Origin: Siphlonurus alternatus
Taxonomy: Eukaryota > Arthropoda > Insecta > Ephemeroptera > Siphlonuridae
Length of the DNA: 64,000 nt
Reading direction: 5' to 3'
Assembly: GCA_949825025.1 (NCBI GenBank)
Contig: OX463781.1
Coordinates: forward strand, 42,587,469 to 42,651,468
This document shows positions 11,224 to 22,282 of this stretch, one piece after another. Made by a program: the position numbers and the translations under genes. Below the pieces are notes generated by a model. It was not told the origin of the DNA. It did not search any database and saw nothing but the letters and a program-made list of their open reading frames with translations. How positions within the stretch are numbered: position 1 is the first letter of the stretch; each line of letters opens with the position of its first letter.

Positions 11224-12464
11224 ATGGTAGCCAGCTCGGACTGGCCATAAGAGTTGGTGAGCGATTGCCAGTAGGCCCCCCCGGTTGGAGGCCCCCAAAA
11301 TGTTAAAAGTAGGCCCCCCTAGGGTGAAGTAGGCCCTCCCTACATCGCGAAGCGATGTAAGATTTAATGTAGACAGTGTTCTGAAGATGTAGAGTAAAAC
11401 AAGAGGCTTAAATCACAGTACAAAGAATTTAACTGACTATAATATAGCTATTATATTCAATAGGTATTACTTTTATATATTCATAATAATCAATTACTTC
11501 TTATACATTTCAATTTATTTACTATGAATTTTCAACTTTGAAGTGCCAGAAATTTTTAAAACAAAAAGGCAACAATTACAAAATAACTTTCATGAAAAAA
11601 TATAAAGGTCCTTGGCACAGTTGGAAGCCCCCCAAAAATATAAAAGGTAGGCCCTCTAATGAGGACCTATAACCTTTATTATTTTTAGGGGGCCTCCAAT
11701 CGTGCCGAGGGTCCTTAAATTTATTTAAAAAAATATTGTGTGATTCTCCCTCATATGACCAAGAAGGCCTTTTATACATCGCGATCGGAAAAGATGTGAG
11801 AAAATCGAAGGAAAATAATTTTGGAAAAATAATGTAGAGTAATTAAATCAAGATGTAAAGCCCTGAAGGCCCCTTGGTCAAATTTAATATTAACATATTC
11901 TGTTGCGGTATATATGTTTTATTATTATTTTTTTTAAATACGTACACATCATCTTTTTATAATTATAATTATGTCATATATTTTATAGTGATAAAAATAA
12001 GCCAGAACGGTCCGGAACGTCAATCCGGAAAGGTGCATGTATTATTGAATTAAAAAAACTCATAAATTTTATTTTTAAAAATATATCTAAATTATAGATT
12101 AAATTTTGCAAGCTTTTTTTTTTTTTACAAAATCTTCCGCTAGCTTCGCTTTCGTAATTCTTAGTCTTCTTCATATAATATAAGACGAAAAGATGTATAG
12201 CACGTACTTATTTTTTTTCTTTACATTTTTTTATCTATTCATGCATGATTTAATGCTCAAATCACTTAAATGAGAAACTGCACATATCCGGCCCAGAATG
12301 CAGTACAACTACTTTTTTTAGGAAATGGGGAAAAAAAAAGAGAGTCTAATTTTGACCTGAAAATAAAAATTGGAGAGATTTTAACATACCGCAATATAAT
12401 TTGTAATGAATTCGGTCATTTAATTTTCGAGCACGAAGCAACTGCACATAATACATGACACTGA

Positions 12465-13672
12465 AGTCACTGAAATGTATAAAAAAAATAAACGGATGAA
12501 CATAGTTACGTGCATTGCGATAAAAAGGTTTGATTTTCCCAATTTAATCAATTTTTAATTAAATAAGAAGTAAGAAATGTATCTGCTCCCTGAAAAAACA
12601 TTTTTCCGGAAAAACAAACATTCCATCCAAAGTAACAAAATATTCGTCAACTTTTACTGGCAATATATTTTTTCATTCAAAGCTTAATTGATTTTTAATT
12701 AATTTTTTTATCGTTTAACTGTTCAACGCTGGCTAAAACTATACAAAATTATTTTATTAGTCTTTTATTAAACACAGAAAGTGTACATATTAACAGCACT
12801 AGAAACATACATTATAGAAAAACATTACAATAGAACACATAGAACATACATACAAAACATATATTATAATAGTTACAGAATAACAGAACAATAGAAAATG
12901 ATAATAAAACAATATAAAATAAGATAACAGATGATACTAACAGCCTGTTACATCATAATAATAATATATCATATATATAATCACATAAATAAAACAAAAT
13001 ATGACATAGAAAATAGATTGAATAAAAAAACTTATTGCTTCATTGCTATTCAAAATCTATAGACTATATGAAATCTCCCCTGGCATAATCGCTAATAGGC
13101 TTAATTCTAGATTTACAGATATTTAAATGATATTGGCTACAATATTCATTACATAATTTACATACACAAGATTGTTCAGCTTTATGATAACCAGAAGATT
13201 TACAAATTAGATGGTGGAAGCCGTGAACAGCCTGGCGAGTTAAAACATTTCTAACATTGGATCTATCCAATTGGGGCAGACACCAATGTTTACATGTCAT
13301 AGCATCAGTGCTGTAAAACTCAGGATTAATATCCTGAGCTTTTTGATTCCTGACAGCTATAAAATTGGAATATTGATCTGTCGTTGGAAGTTTAAACATT
13401 TCTTTGATTTCTGTAATAAAATAATTGGAATCTATCAGTTTATAGGCCAGTCTAGTTTCTTAAAATTGATAAAGCTTTGAATAAAAAATATATTCCCAAC
13501 AAATATTTTGCGTTGGATGCAATGATTGTTTTTCCAGAAAAAAGTTTCTCTATGGAAAAGATACACTTCTCACATTTTATTTAATTCAAAATTAATTTTT
13601 CAAATTAGGACAATTTAACTATTTTTATCGCATTGTATATTTTCATTCGTTTATTTTAAATATTTCAGTGTC
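12465..13672. mobile_element. 1.2 kb inverted-repeat element inside the hAT element
   Basis: Outer arms: 'CACTGAAATGTATAAAAAAA' against 'TTATTTTAAATATTTCAGTG'. Inner arm blocks are shared: 'TTGCGATAAAAA' with 'TTTTTATCGCA', and 'TTCCGGAAAAACAA' with 'TTGTTTTTCCAGAA'. Both arms are about 180 bases and diverged. The centre (12730-13480) contains an AT-rich tract of AACATA-like units and the reading frame at 13064-13399. Confidence 0.65.
13064..13399 (-). pseudogene. Cys/His-rich reading frame in a transposon, unknown family
   Basis: 111 codons. The translation has regularly spaced cysteines and histidines (TCKHWCLPQ, GFHHLICKSSGYHK, SCVCKLCNEYCSQYHLNIC), suggesting a small zinc-binding domain. 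Upstream, the same frame stays open back to a TAA just before ETRLAYKLIDSN (about 13460), so the frame is longer than its first ATG and then broken. It lies between the inverted arms of the element at 12465-13672, so it is probably a remnant of a transposon-encoded protein. I cannot assign a superfamily. Confidence 0.4.
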
Positions 13673-14105
13673 ATAACATGTTTTGTTAATTTTATATGAA
13701 TTTTTAAGTGCCATGCACGTACGCAAATCGGGAAAGTCATGAAAATCCATTGAAAGAATCCTAGGTTCTGTCAAAGAAATCACAGAAATTTAAATTTTTG
13801 TTTCAAAAACATGAAAATTTTACTATACACTAAAAATTAAGAAATAAATTTACTGTGTTTCAGTATGTTTTTTAGAATATTCTGGGCTTATTGAAACCTG
13901 CAGAGCTACAATTAATTTAACACTCCAAAGTTAGGTGACTCAATTAACTTGTGAATCCGAGAGTAGTGATCCTTATTGAAAATCAAATTTTTAAAGGTGA
14001 ACCAAAATTAACACTTTTTTTTTTTTTACATATTCGGGTACATTACTAGAATTATTTTGGTATAATTATGTGTTCCACAATAATTTGATAAGATTATTTT
14101 CCTAA

Positions 14106-14437
14106 TGGACAACGTACATGAAAAATTTTTATTGCAAAAATGAATAGAGGGTACCAAATTATGCTACTCTGAATTTTTTCAGATTTTTTTGAGACCCAGA
14201 ATTTTTTTTAAATAATTATTGAAAGTGCGGCCACGCCCCCTGGAGGCGTCAATAGGCGTCCAGTCTATTATATCCTTTTTATTAAGGCTTCAGGGGTGCC
14301 AACTGAAATCACAGGACTTTCAATAATTATTTAAAAATAGTTCCGGGTCTCAAAAAAATCTGAAAAAATTCAGAGTAGCATAATTTAGTACCCTCTATTA
14401 ATTTCTGTAATAAAATTTTTTCATGTATGTTGTCCAT
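14106..14437. mobile_element. Hairpin MITE, TGGACAAC family
   Basis: Ends 'TGGACAACGTACATG' and 'CATGTATGTTGTCCA'; the inner arms 'GAATAGAGGGTACC' and 'GGTACC'-like are mirrored as in 6036-6375. The centre has 'GCCACGCCCCCTGGAGGCG'. Lies within the hAT element. Confidence 0.85.
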
Positions 14438-14842
14438 TGTGCATTTTTTTTTTTTTTTTTACCCAAAGTCACACAGAAAAATGTTCCAATAAGGTTACAA
14501 TTGGGCCTTTATACTTGCAAAACTCCACGATTAAAAAAAATAGGGAAAAGAAAAAATAATATATAGTAAATATGACTCGCGTTATCAGTGTTATCACCAA
14601 AAAAGGTTTCAATTAATTTTACCTTAGACTCCAAAATTTCACAAAAAACTATATAAAATCTCGCGATGTTTAGACATTTTTGTATTAAAAAAGATAAGCG
14701 AGCCACGCCCCTTTTCTGAAAAAAATCGCGCCTGCGGCGGGCTGCTTGGGGGGCTCCGCCCCCCAAACCCCCCGATGGGATAAGGCCCTCGCCTTTCATT
14801 GCTCAGTAGGCCTTTTGACCCCAGTCCGACCCTGATGGTAGC

Positions 14843-15267
14843 ATAGTTATTACACTATCCAGGATTAATTTCACACTAGTGTTTTCTCAGTGATATATAT
14901 TAATGCATGGCCTAATTATTAGGGAGGTATAATTATAATGCATGTATAACTTTTTATAAATAAACATAATAAATATATTATATTACACAAGAATTTAACA
15001 GATAAAAGGTACCAAACCGCAGAAGAAGGGTCATGAACTAAAATAAGCCATATAAGACGCCATAGTAAAATTATGCATGCAATATGTTGTATGGAACAAA
15101 TTTAATTATGTATAGTAATTAATGTGTAATTAATTTAAAAATTATATGTGCTATAAAATATTGATTACATTGCACTGCTCCTATATAGCTGCCTGACTCG
15201 ATCCTTAATTATAATGAGATGCATATATGTAAGACTCATTTAAATAACATTGGCTGCATGCGCTTAT
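14843..15267. other. Unassigned AT-rich stretch
   Basis: AT-rich with no recognisable exon, RNA or repeat. Confidence 0.5.
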
Positions 15268-15322
15268 TGATTATTGGGAAACAGCTATATATATATATAT
15301 ATAGCTGTTTCCCAATAATCAA
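15268..15322. repeat. Perfect hairpin around an (AT)n core
   Basis: 'TTGATTATTGGGAAACAGC', then (TA)n, then 'GCTGTTTCCCAATAATCAA': 19-base perfect arms joined by an alternating TA loop. Non-coding and likely cruciform-prone. Confidence 0.85.
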
Positions 15323-15394
15323 TATATTTTTTTTTTTTAGTTTTTAATCAAACCCTATTGGGTACTTCTATTTACTAATTACACACTACTTTGA

Positions 15395-15733
15395 AACCCC
15401 GAACCTTCCGAAACCCTAACTTGAGCGTTTCGCGGGCTCTTCTGGAACGAGGGCGGCCACGGCCTTGCAAATCCATCCCGGCATTTGCCTGCGGCTGAGG
15501 GAAACGTGGAAACCTCAGCCAGGATGGACGCTACAGCTTTTGTCAATGAACCGGAAGTGCAATGGTCCAAAGCCAGGGGAACCACATAGTGGAAAAGCGC
15601 AACGTTTTACCCCTGGGTGGGAAACGTGGTTTTTGTTCAAAATGGTCACCCATCCAACTACTAACCACGCGCGGCGTTGCTTGACTTCGGTGATCTGACG
15701 AGACCCGGTCAAGCGCACTGCGCCACACCTCCC
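15395..15733 (-). mobile_element. 5S rRNA-derived SINE
   Basis: Minus strand: head 'GCGCAGTGCGCTTGACCGGG', then 'GATCACCGAAGTCAAGCAAC', then 'GCGTGGTTAGTAGTTGGATG', then GGTGACC. These are the internal-promoter half of 5S rRNA (box A, intermediate element, box C). The body continues 'CCACGTTTCCCACCC', then 'GTTTCCACGTTTCCCTCAGC'. It differs from the copy at 59532-59908 in its middle and belongs to a related subfamily. Confidence 0.85.
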
Positions 15734-15755
15734 TTATATATATATATAATATATA

Positions 15756-15808
15756 TATATATAACCAGCTATAATATATATATATATATTATAGCTGGTT
15801 ATATATAT
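15756..15808. repeat. AT-rich hairpin, AACCAGCTATAATA arms
   Basis: 'ATAACCAGCTATAATATAT' followed by its reverse complement 'ATATATTATAGCTGGTTAT'. Adjacent to AT dinucleotide runs. Confidence 0.8.
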
Positions 15809-15981
15809 TATAGTGTGTGTATCAGATATTTTTTTCAACTTTTTCATTTCATTAATTGCTTGAAATTCAATTTTCCTAAATTTGAACAACATTAATTATC
15901 TTTGGATCGGGAGGTATATTATTTAATATGTTTATTTTATTTATATACGTATAATTATATTATTAGAGACTTTTTTATTTA

Positions 15982-16372
15982 CAGAGACCTCCCCGCGTCT
16001 TATGGCCAGAAATTTGACCAGCTTGGTCGAGCTTCACTGTAACTGAAGTGAGATGAGTGGCGGCGCCACTGAATCGCAGCGGTACCATGGTGGCTCTATT
16101 TACTATGGTGGTGTCACGTGTGCGCCTATTTTCAAATTTCACGCGTTTACTGTTCCACTGTTTATCCAATCACCGGGAGTAATTGTTGTCACGTGACAAA
16201 AATTACGCACTCTGATTGGCCAAGCCTTATACATGGGTCTTATCCGTGTCACTTTCCCTCCTAGGTCTCTAGCTTCCCTGCTTCCCTGGCGGCACGGCCC
16301 AGTTCTCGCTGGCTGCGCAGCTAGCACAGAACTGAGGGAGTTTACCGGACCTGCTTGTAGGGTCTCTGTTAT
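15982..16372. mobile_element. MITE with ACAGAGACC termini
   Basis: Short terminal inverted repeat ACAGAGACCT against AGGGTCTCTGT around a GC-richer 390-base body. The body contains CACGTGAC, CCAATCA and GATTGGCC motifs. No coding sequence and no clear target duplication. Confidence 0.55.
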
Positions 16373-16605
16373 ATTATTTATATATATACATATATATAGT
16401 ACATAATTTTTATTTATCATGTGATTTATTTAAAGTAGAGTGAGCGATTGCATTTTTTTTAATGTTTTATTTTCTAAAAATATTTTAAGCTGCCCTCTAT
16501 TGAGAAATGAAAACCAAAAAATTCCATCTCAAATAGTTTCACCTTCGATCACCACAAAAAATTCCCAAAGTTGGTGTTTCGGAGGCCTTTGTCGTGCAGC
16601 CTTAA

Positions 16606-16951
16606 TTATGGAACATAAAACCGCGTTTTAATTACTCCAACATTTTCTGAACTATATGCTACCATTTAAAAAATACCTACGTAATCTATGATGAATTCTT
16701 TAATGGATTTTTAAATAAAAAAAAAATTTACGCTGCCGTTTTTTCGGAAAAAAATCTTTAAGTTTTTCCGGGTTAATTCCCATAAGAATTTTCATGATTT
16801 TTTTTCCAAGAAAACGACCCCGTAAAAAAAATTTTTTATTTGAAAATTCATTAAAGAATTCATCATAGATTACGTAAGTATTTTTTAAATGGTACCACAT
16901 ATATATAGTTCAGAAAAAGTTTTGGAGTAAAACGCGGTTTTATGTTCCATA
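16606..16951. mobile_element. Nested hairpin MITE, TTATGGAACATAAAACC type
   Basis: Starts ATTATGGAACATAAAACCGC after TTAA and ends with 'CGCGGTTTTATGTTCCATA' before TTAA. Inner arms 'GATGAATTCTTTAATGG' and 'CATTAAAGAATTCATCATAG' pair. Confidence 0.85.
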
Positions 16952-16955
16952 TTAA

Positions 16956-17304
16956 GGGTAAGGTAACGCCACCAATGTTAAAAAAAATCCCTCTCACAAA
17001 AATTCTGAAAAAAATTTAAAATGTTCTCCTCTATATACCCCCTATCAGTACCTAAAATATCAGGTATACAAATACGATCTAGTTTTTGAGTTATAAATTT
17101 TTAAAGTTGACTACTTTAACATGGAGAAATGAAACTCCCATGTTAAATTGGTCAACTTTAAAAATTCATAACTCAAAAACTAGATCGTATTTGTATACCT
17201 GATATTTTAGCTACTGATAGGGGGTGTAGAGGAGAACACTTTAAATTTTTTTCAGGATTTTTGTGAGAGGGATTTTTTTTAACATTGGTGGCGTTACCTT
17301 ACCC
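16956..17304. mobile_element. Nested hairpin MITE, GGGTAAGGTAACGCC ends
   Basis: Perfect-looking ends 'GGGTAAGGTAACGCCACC' and 'GGTGGCGTTACCTTACCC' between TTAA sites. The inner part is homologous to the GGTAGAGATAA family ('TATCAGGTATACAAATACG', 'TTAACATGGAGAAATGAAAC'). Confidence 0.9.
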
Positions 17305-17330
17305 TTAAGGCTGCACGTTAAAGCCGTTAA

Positions 17331-17747
17331 GGGCATTGGGTGTAGCACCGGTAGTTGGCAACACTGACGTATCTTCACCATGCTAATTTTTGATCAAATT
17401 GCTCCTCGGAGTAATTTTTATGCTATTATAGAGCTAAGCTGATTGCTGTAGTATCAAGATAATTAGTAGCCCAAGTGCACAATTTGGCTAAATAAAGCCT
17501 GATTTAAAGAAAAGTATTTTTTAGTAATTTTTTAAATTTACATGCATTTTTTTAAAATATAAAAAAAATACTTTTCTTTAAATCAGGCTTTATTCAGCCA
17601 AATTGTGCACTTGGGCTAATAATTATCTTGATACTACAGCAATCAGCTTAGCTCTAGCATAAAAATTACTCCGAGGAGCAATGATCAAAAATTAACATGG
17701 TGAAGATACATCAGTGTTGCCAACTACCGGTGCTACACCCAATGCCC
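17331..17747. mobile_element. Nested hairpin MITE, GGGCATTGGGTGTAGC ends
   Basis: Ends 'GGGCATTGGGTGTAGCACC' and 'GGTGCTACACCCAATGCCC', bounded by TTAA at 17327-17330 and 17748-17751. The arms are about 190 bases and almost identical ('GCCAAATTGTGCACTTGGGC'). Confidence 0.9.
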
Positions 17748-17944
17748 TTAAAGGCCTCCGAAACACCAACTTTGGGAATTTTTTGTGGTGAAACTATTTG
17801 AGATGCAATTTTTTAGTTTTCATTTCTCAATAGAAGGCAGCTTAAACTATTTTTAAAAAATAAAATATTAAAAAATATGAACTCGCTCACTCTATTATAC
17901 TTTAAGAGATTTTTTAATTTATTACAATTAATTACAAAAATTAA

Positions 17945-18112
17945 GACATAGACTGTATGTGACAACACGTATGTTTATAATATTGTGATTTAATTACTGT
18001 ATAAATATGCGTACTGTTGAATGATTAAATAAATATTTTTAATAGAGTTAAAAAAAATCTCGCTTATTTCCCCCCAATGAGTGCAATTTTTAATTTTTTG
18101 CCGCTACTGAGA
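17945..18112. repeat. Dispersed repeat, copy 2 (partner at 366-536)
   Basis: Same orientation as 366-536, with one small deletion ('TGGTATG') and a two-base insertion. It ends about 220 bases before the AAGAB start codon, so it may lie in or near that gene's promoter region. Confidence 0.75.
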
Positions 18113-18331
18113 AATGTAACCAATGAGCGCATTAAATTCGTTAAATTGACCAATCGTCTTTCGAGATGCGCTTTTAACTTTTAACAGCTGATAAAAAAGT
18201 GGGTGTGTGACGAGCATAGAGTTAATACGAGTTCAACGAGTTATCATATATGATATTCTAGGAGACTTGTTGTCATTATTGTCATAGTTTGCTCTAAATT
18301 GCTCGGTTTGCTGTTAATTAAGTGAGAAAAC

Positions 18332-21300
18332 ATGAATTGCAAACCTTCTGCAGTAGTTATCAGTGTTACTTCAAAGGAACCTGATGATATCATTAAGTGT
18401 GAGTGGATCACAAAAATCATAAATGTGAATGAAAACATTCTCATATAATTCTGTACAGTACTGGTACCAAGGATTTTGTATATGATACCTGAGTTTATGT
18501 ACAAAATCCATGACCGGTATACGTTTGTACAGTATGCATACAGTACAGTACTGTATACGCTACACAGTATATCATACTTCATTTGTCCTGTTGCATGGAT
18601 CTTTTTACTGTTGTTAATGTATGCATGTGGGGAAATGACAGTACTTATGTACCGGTACATGTATATGATACAAAACCAGTTGGTCGCCTGACTCGTATTC
18701 ATTATTCATTATCCCATTTACCTGACAGTGATCCTGGATGCTGAAGAGCTTCCGGAGCCTACGTTCCTTGAGGATCAGATCCGAGCATACCCGTGGCATG
18801 TGGACACCAAGTACTACACAGCAGACATCAACCTCTGTTCACTCTCCAAGAAGACCATCGGCAGCAAAGAATTTGCTCAGGGCGTCGGTGCTACAGTCAT
18901 CAACTTTGATAGTGACAAGGTAACAGCATGTTTGAAGGAGGGAGATGGTCTCTTTAGGGTATAGACGGATTATTTTAAAAGTTCACCCTTGAAGAAAAAA
19001 CTTACAGCAAAATTAAGTGTCTATAGCACTTAATTTTGTAAGAGAGTGGAATTTGCTGAAGGCAGAAGTTGTTGAAGCGGAGAGTTATGAGTTGTTTAAG
19101 AGGGTTTTGAGACAAGCAAACCCTTCGCGAGCCACCGTGGCGTAGCCACATTTGCCGCGTTAATTTTATTATTATTATTATTATTAGCATCTCATTTTTT
19201 TTAAAAATTTAGAACCCTCTTGTACATTTTCTTGTTGCATCACTATGTTTTCCAATATTCAATAGTGTCACTGATTTTAATCAAAAAATCTAATATACAA
19301 GAGCCTTTCTGCAAATTAATAACATTCTTAATTTTTCTTATTTAACTTTAAACCTGTCAGAACCATATTAATACATACCAATGCTAATTAAATATAATAT
19401 ACATACGGTATTGTACTTATTATTCACTTACAATTAGATACAGAGTTCTTATTATATTTAAATTTTAATCTGATATTTATATGCTTAAGTTTTACCTACA
19501 GAAAATGAAAGCAATTTATTGTTTCTTTGCTCGCACTGAATACAAATTCTTTCGCTGACTTCCAGTTTTTGTCACTGTCAGGACGGAGGCTTGGAAGCAG
19601 TGGAGGGGTGGCTGCCGTTTGTCAAAGAGCTCGTCCCCGAGGTTCAGATCCTGCTGTGTGAACGATGCCCAGACGAACCCCCTCAAGGCACAGGCAGAGT
19701 CGCTGGTAAGGCGTCATCATGGATATGTATAGAGCTGATTTCTGTTTACGTGAAGCGTCAGAGGGGTTTCCCTATACTAACACATTGCGAAGGGGATGCA
19801 GGAGGGAGGGAAAAGAGAAAGTTTTGGCAGGCCACATTATACAGTGAGCATAGGCAAAATGACGAAAAAAAATGATAAAAAATACTTTTAACAGTTTTTT
19901 GGCGGTGAGATTTTTTTTATGAGTTCTATCGTGTACTGTTAAAGTATTATTACAGTATTTAAACTTGATTTATTTTATTATGTTAAGTAAAAAATTATTG
20001 CACACTTTGTTTATATGCTAGTCCGTGCATTCTGGCCCTCCTCGCATGACGTCAGCGCAATCCCCTTTATACTGTGTTTGAGAAGAGTGCCCAGTCCAAC
20101 CATCTCAAAGTTTAGTAAATGAGGAATTTGCATGCGTGAATCTGATTGGCTTAATCGAAAGAGGGGGCGGAGAAATACATGTGTGAATTTTATGCAAATT
20201 TTTTGAGCACTGCAAGTATGCTCAAATGCATATTTAAAAGATGCACTTTACCTGGAGGCGATGGCGCATCGCCAGTGACGTCATCGCTATGTCAGGTTCG
20301 GTTCACTATAGATATGCATACCTGTACGCACCTGCATAACAGGTAGCCAATCAAAAACAATCTAACCAAAATTCAAAATTTCAAATGCCTAGCCTATGGG
20401 TTTTAAAACTTAAAAAATGCACATTATTCCATATACGCGTACTGTAAAAACACACTGGGAGATAAGTAATATTACAAACGTATCTTTCTTCATATTTAAA
20501 TAATAGAAATTGTTTCACAAATAGTTTCATTTAATTGAAGAGAAGATGCAATATCAAGTCCTGCCACCATGCACTGTCTCTGTTTAAATTATTGGCGCCG
20601 TCATGCAGTAATCAGCCAATAAAAATGTGTAAATTTATCCTACCGGACTCCTTCCGTATCTGCTGATTACCTATTGAATTATTTTATTAAACCTAAAACT
20701 GAGCCTCTTTTCTTATCTACGAAGATAGTAGGATGCCGTAGGATTCAATATTTAACTTTATTAAGACCCTTGAATCATAAATTTTCAATGTCTTTTGAAC
20801 CCCCTGTTTGCTGCTGCTGAAACCAGTAACGGAAGGATTGAAAAATAAATACAGTTTTAATTTCAACATTCTTAGCACGGCCGTATGTGGTCCAGTGGAA
20901 AAGCACTCGCCTTCCATGCAAGAGGTTTTGGGTTCAAATCCCCTCTGGTTCATTTTACATTTTTAGTAGCACGAAGAATTAATTCAAACGTACGGGGTAA
21001 AATAATCTTATTTTTTCTTATAATATAATCATATTATACTATTATAAGTCACACTTTTTCATATAAATACGCATTTAAAAAACTTTGCAAAAGAAAAAAA
21101 AAAATAAAAAGAAAAAAACAAACAAAAAAAGCGTTTCATACAATGATAGAAAAATTACTAAGAAATTATAAATAAAACTATTTTACCCCGTTTGAGTTAA
21201 AAATATGAAATAAACTTCTTCGTGCTAATAAAAATGTAAAATGAACCAGAAGGGATTTGAACCCAAAACCTCTTGCATGGAAGGCAAGTGCTTTTCCACT

Positions 21301-22244
21301 GGACCACATACGGCCGTGCTAGGAATGTTGAAATTAAAACTGTATTTATTTTTCAATCCTTCCGTTACTGGTTTCAGCAGTAGCAAACAGGGAGTTGAAA
21401 AGTGGAGTGATCAAAACTTTAAAATCGTTATTAGGCGTGAAAAAGAGCTCGAATCTTCATTAAAATAATTTATTAATTATGGGAGGCAAATTCCTAGCAA
21501 TGGGGCGAGAGAAAAAAAAAATGTAACAAGTTTGCCGCTTACGGGTTTCGAACCTGGATCTTTTTGATCAGTAAATTTATTCATGTCTAAGTGTCTACTG
21601 CGTTCGTATTCCATATTAACACGATATTATATATAATTTATAAGTTCAGTCTGAAATTTTTTTTTATTGTAATACTAAAATTAGTGCTGTAAATTCAATT
21701 TAACATGATACATTGTCGGCGGGAACAATTCAAAAACTTAAAAACTGGCGAATGTCACATTTGTCAGTACTGTTTAAAATTCGAAATGGCCGGTGAGGTA
21801 TCCTTTTTATTACATAAAAACATTCCTTAGGAATCCTAGTTACTAAATATAAGTTTTTGAGAACAACATGTCTGCTTCATTTTCAAGCAAAATACGATTT
21901 TGTGATAAATGGTCTGATTTTGCTCTTTTTTAACATGCATCAGATGGGATTTTAAAATTGAATTATCTCAAAAGTTGTGCCGATGAGGTGGTGAAAAAAA
22001 AAAATTGTGTGATGTAGAGGGAGGTCTCAAAAAACGTTTTTCATTGTAAAAAGTTCAACATGTCGGCACACTAGAAAATGATCACTCTACTTTAAAAATT
22101 ATTTCTTTATTATTTTTTTTTTTTTTTTTCCCTAAATCATAAAATCAATGTCATATATATTATATATTTATACCATCAGCAGGTTTTTAGGTTAGGTCAA
22201 ATGAAAGTATATAGACATTTAATTTTATATTCATATATATTATA

Positions 22245-22282
<38 letters not shown>

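Larger units (their letters stand above)
11232..14834. mobile_element. 3.6 kb hAT-type DNA transposon, non-autonomous or decayed
   Basis: Left end CAGCTCGGACTGG and right end CCAGTCCGACCCTG are imperfect inverted repeats. Both are flanked by the same 8 bases, ATGGTAGC, at 11224-11231 and 14835-14842. An 8-bp duplication with CAG-starting ends is the signature of the hAT superfamily. Subterminal blocks also pair ('CAGTAGGCCC' with 'CTCAGTAGGCC'). No transposase domain is seen. The interior holds other elements (12465-13672 and 14106-14437) and a Cys/His-rich reading frame of unknown identity. Confidence 0.8.
16434..17901. mobile_element. TTAA-flanked hairpin element carrying three further hairpin elements
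   Basis: Flanked by TTAA at 16430-16433 and 17902-17905. The left arm (16434-16601, 'AGAGTGAGCGATTGCA', 'CTCTATTGAGAAATGAAAA', 'CCAAAGTTGGTGTTTCGGAG') pairs with the right arm (17752-17901, 'CTCCGAAACACCAACTTTGG', 'TTTTCATTTCTCAATAGAAG', 'CGCTCACTCT'). The interior holds three other complete hairpin elements, each bounded by TTAA: 16606-16951, 16956-17304 and 17331-17747. Two adjoin with a single shared TTAA. A further short arm, 'GTCGTGCAGCC' and 'GGCTGCACG', surrounds the first two. Confidence 0.85.

Noticed and set aside
15640..15730. Functional 5S rRNA gene on the minus strand
   Set aside because: Only the internal promoter half of 5S is present, joined to a foreign body shared with three other dispersed copies; it is a SINE.
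20877..20951. Functional tRNA-Gly(TCC) gene
   Set aside because: The acceptor stem cannot pair, the anticodon stem has a mismatch in this copy, and the same unit is inverted nearby as a SINE.
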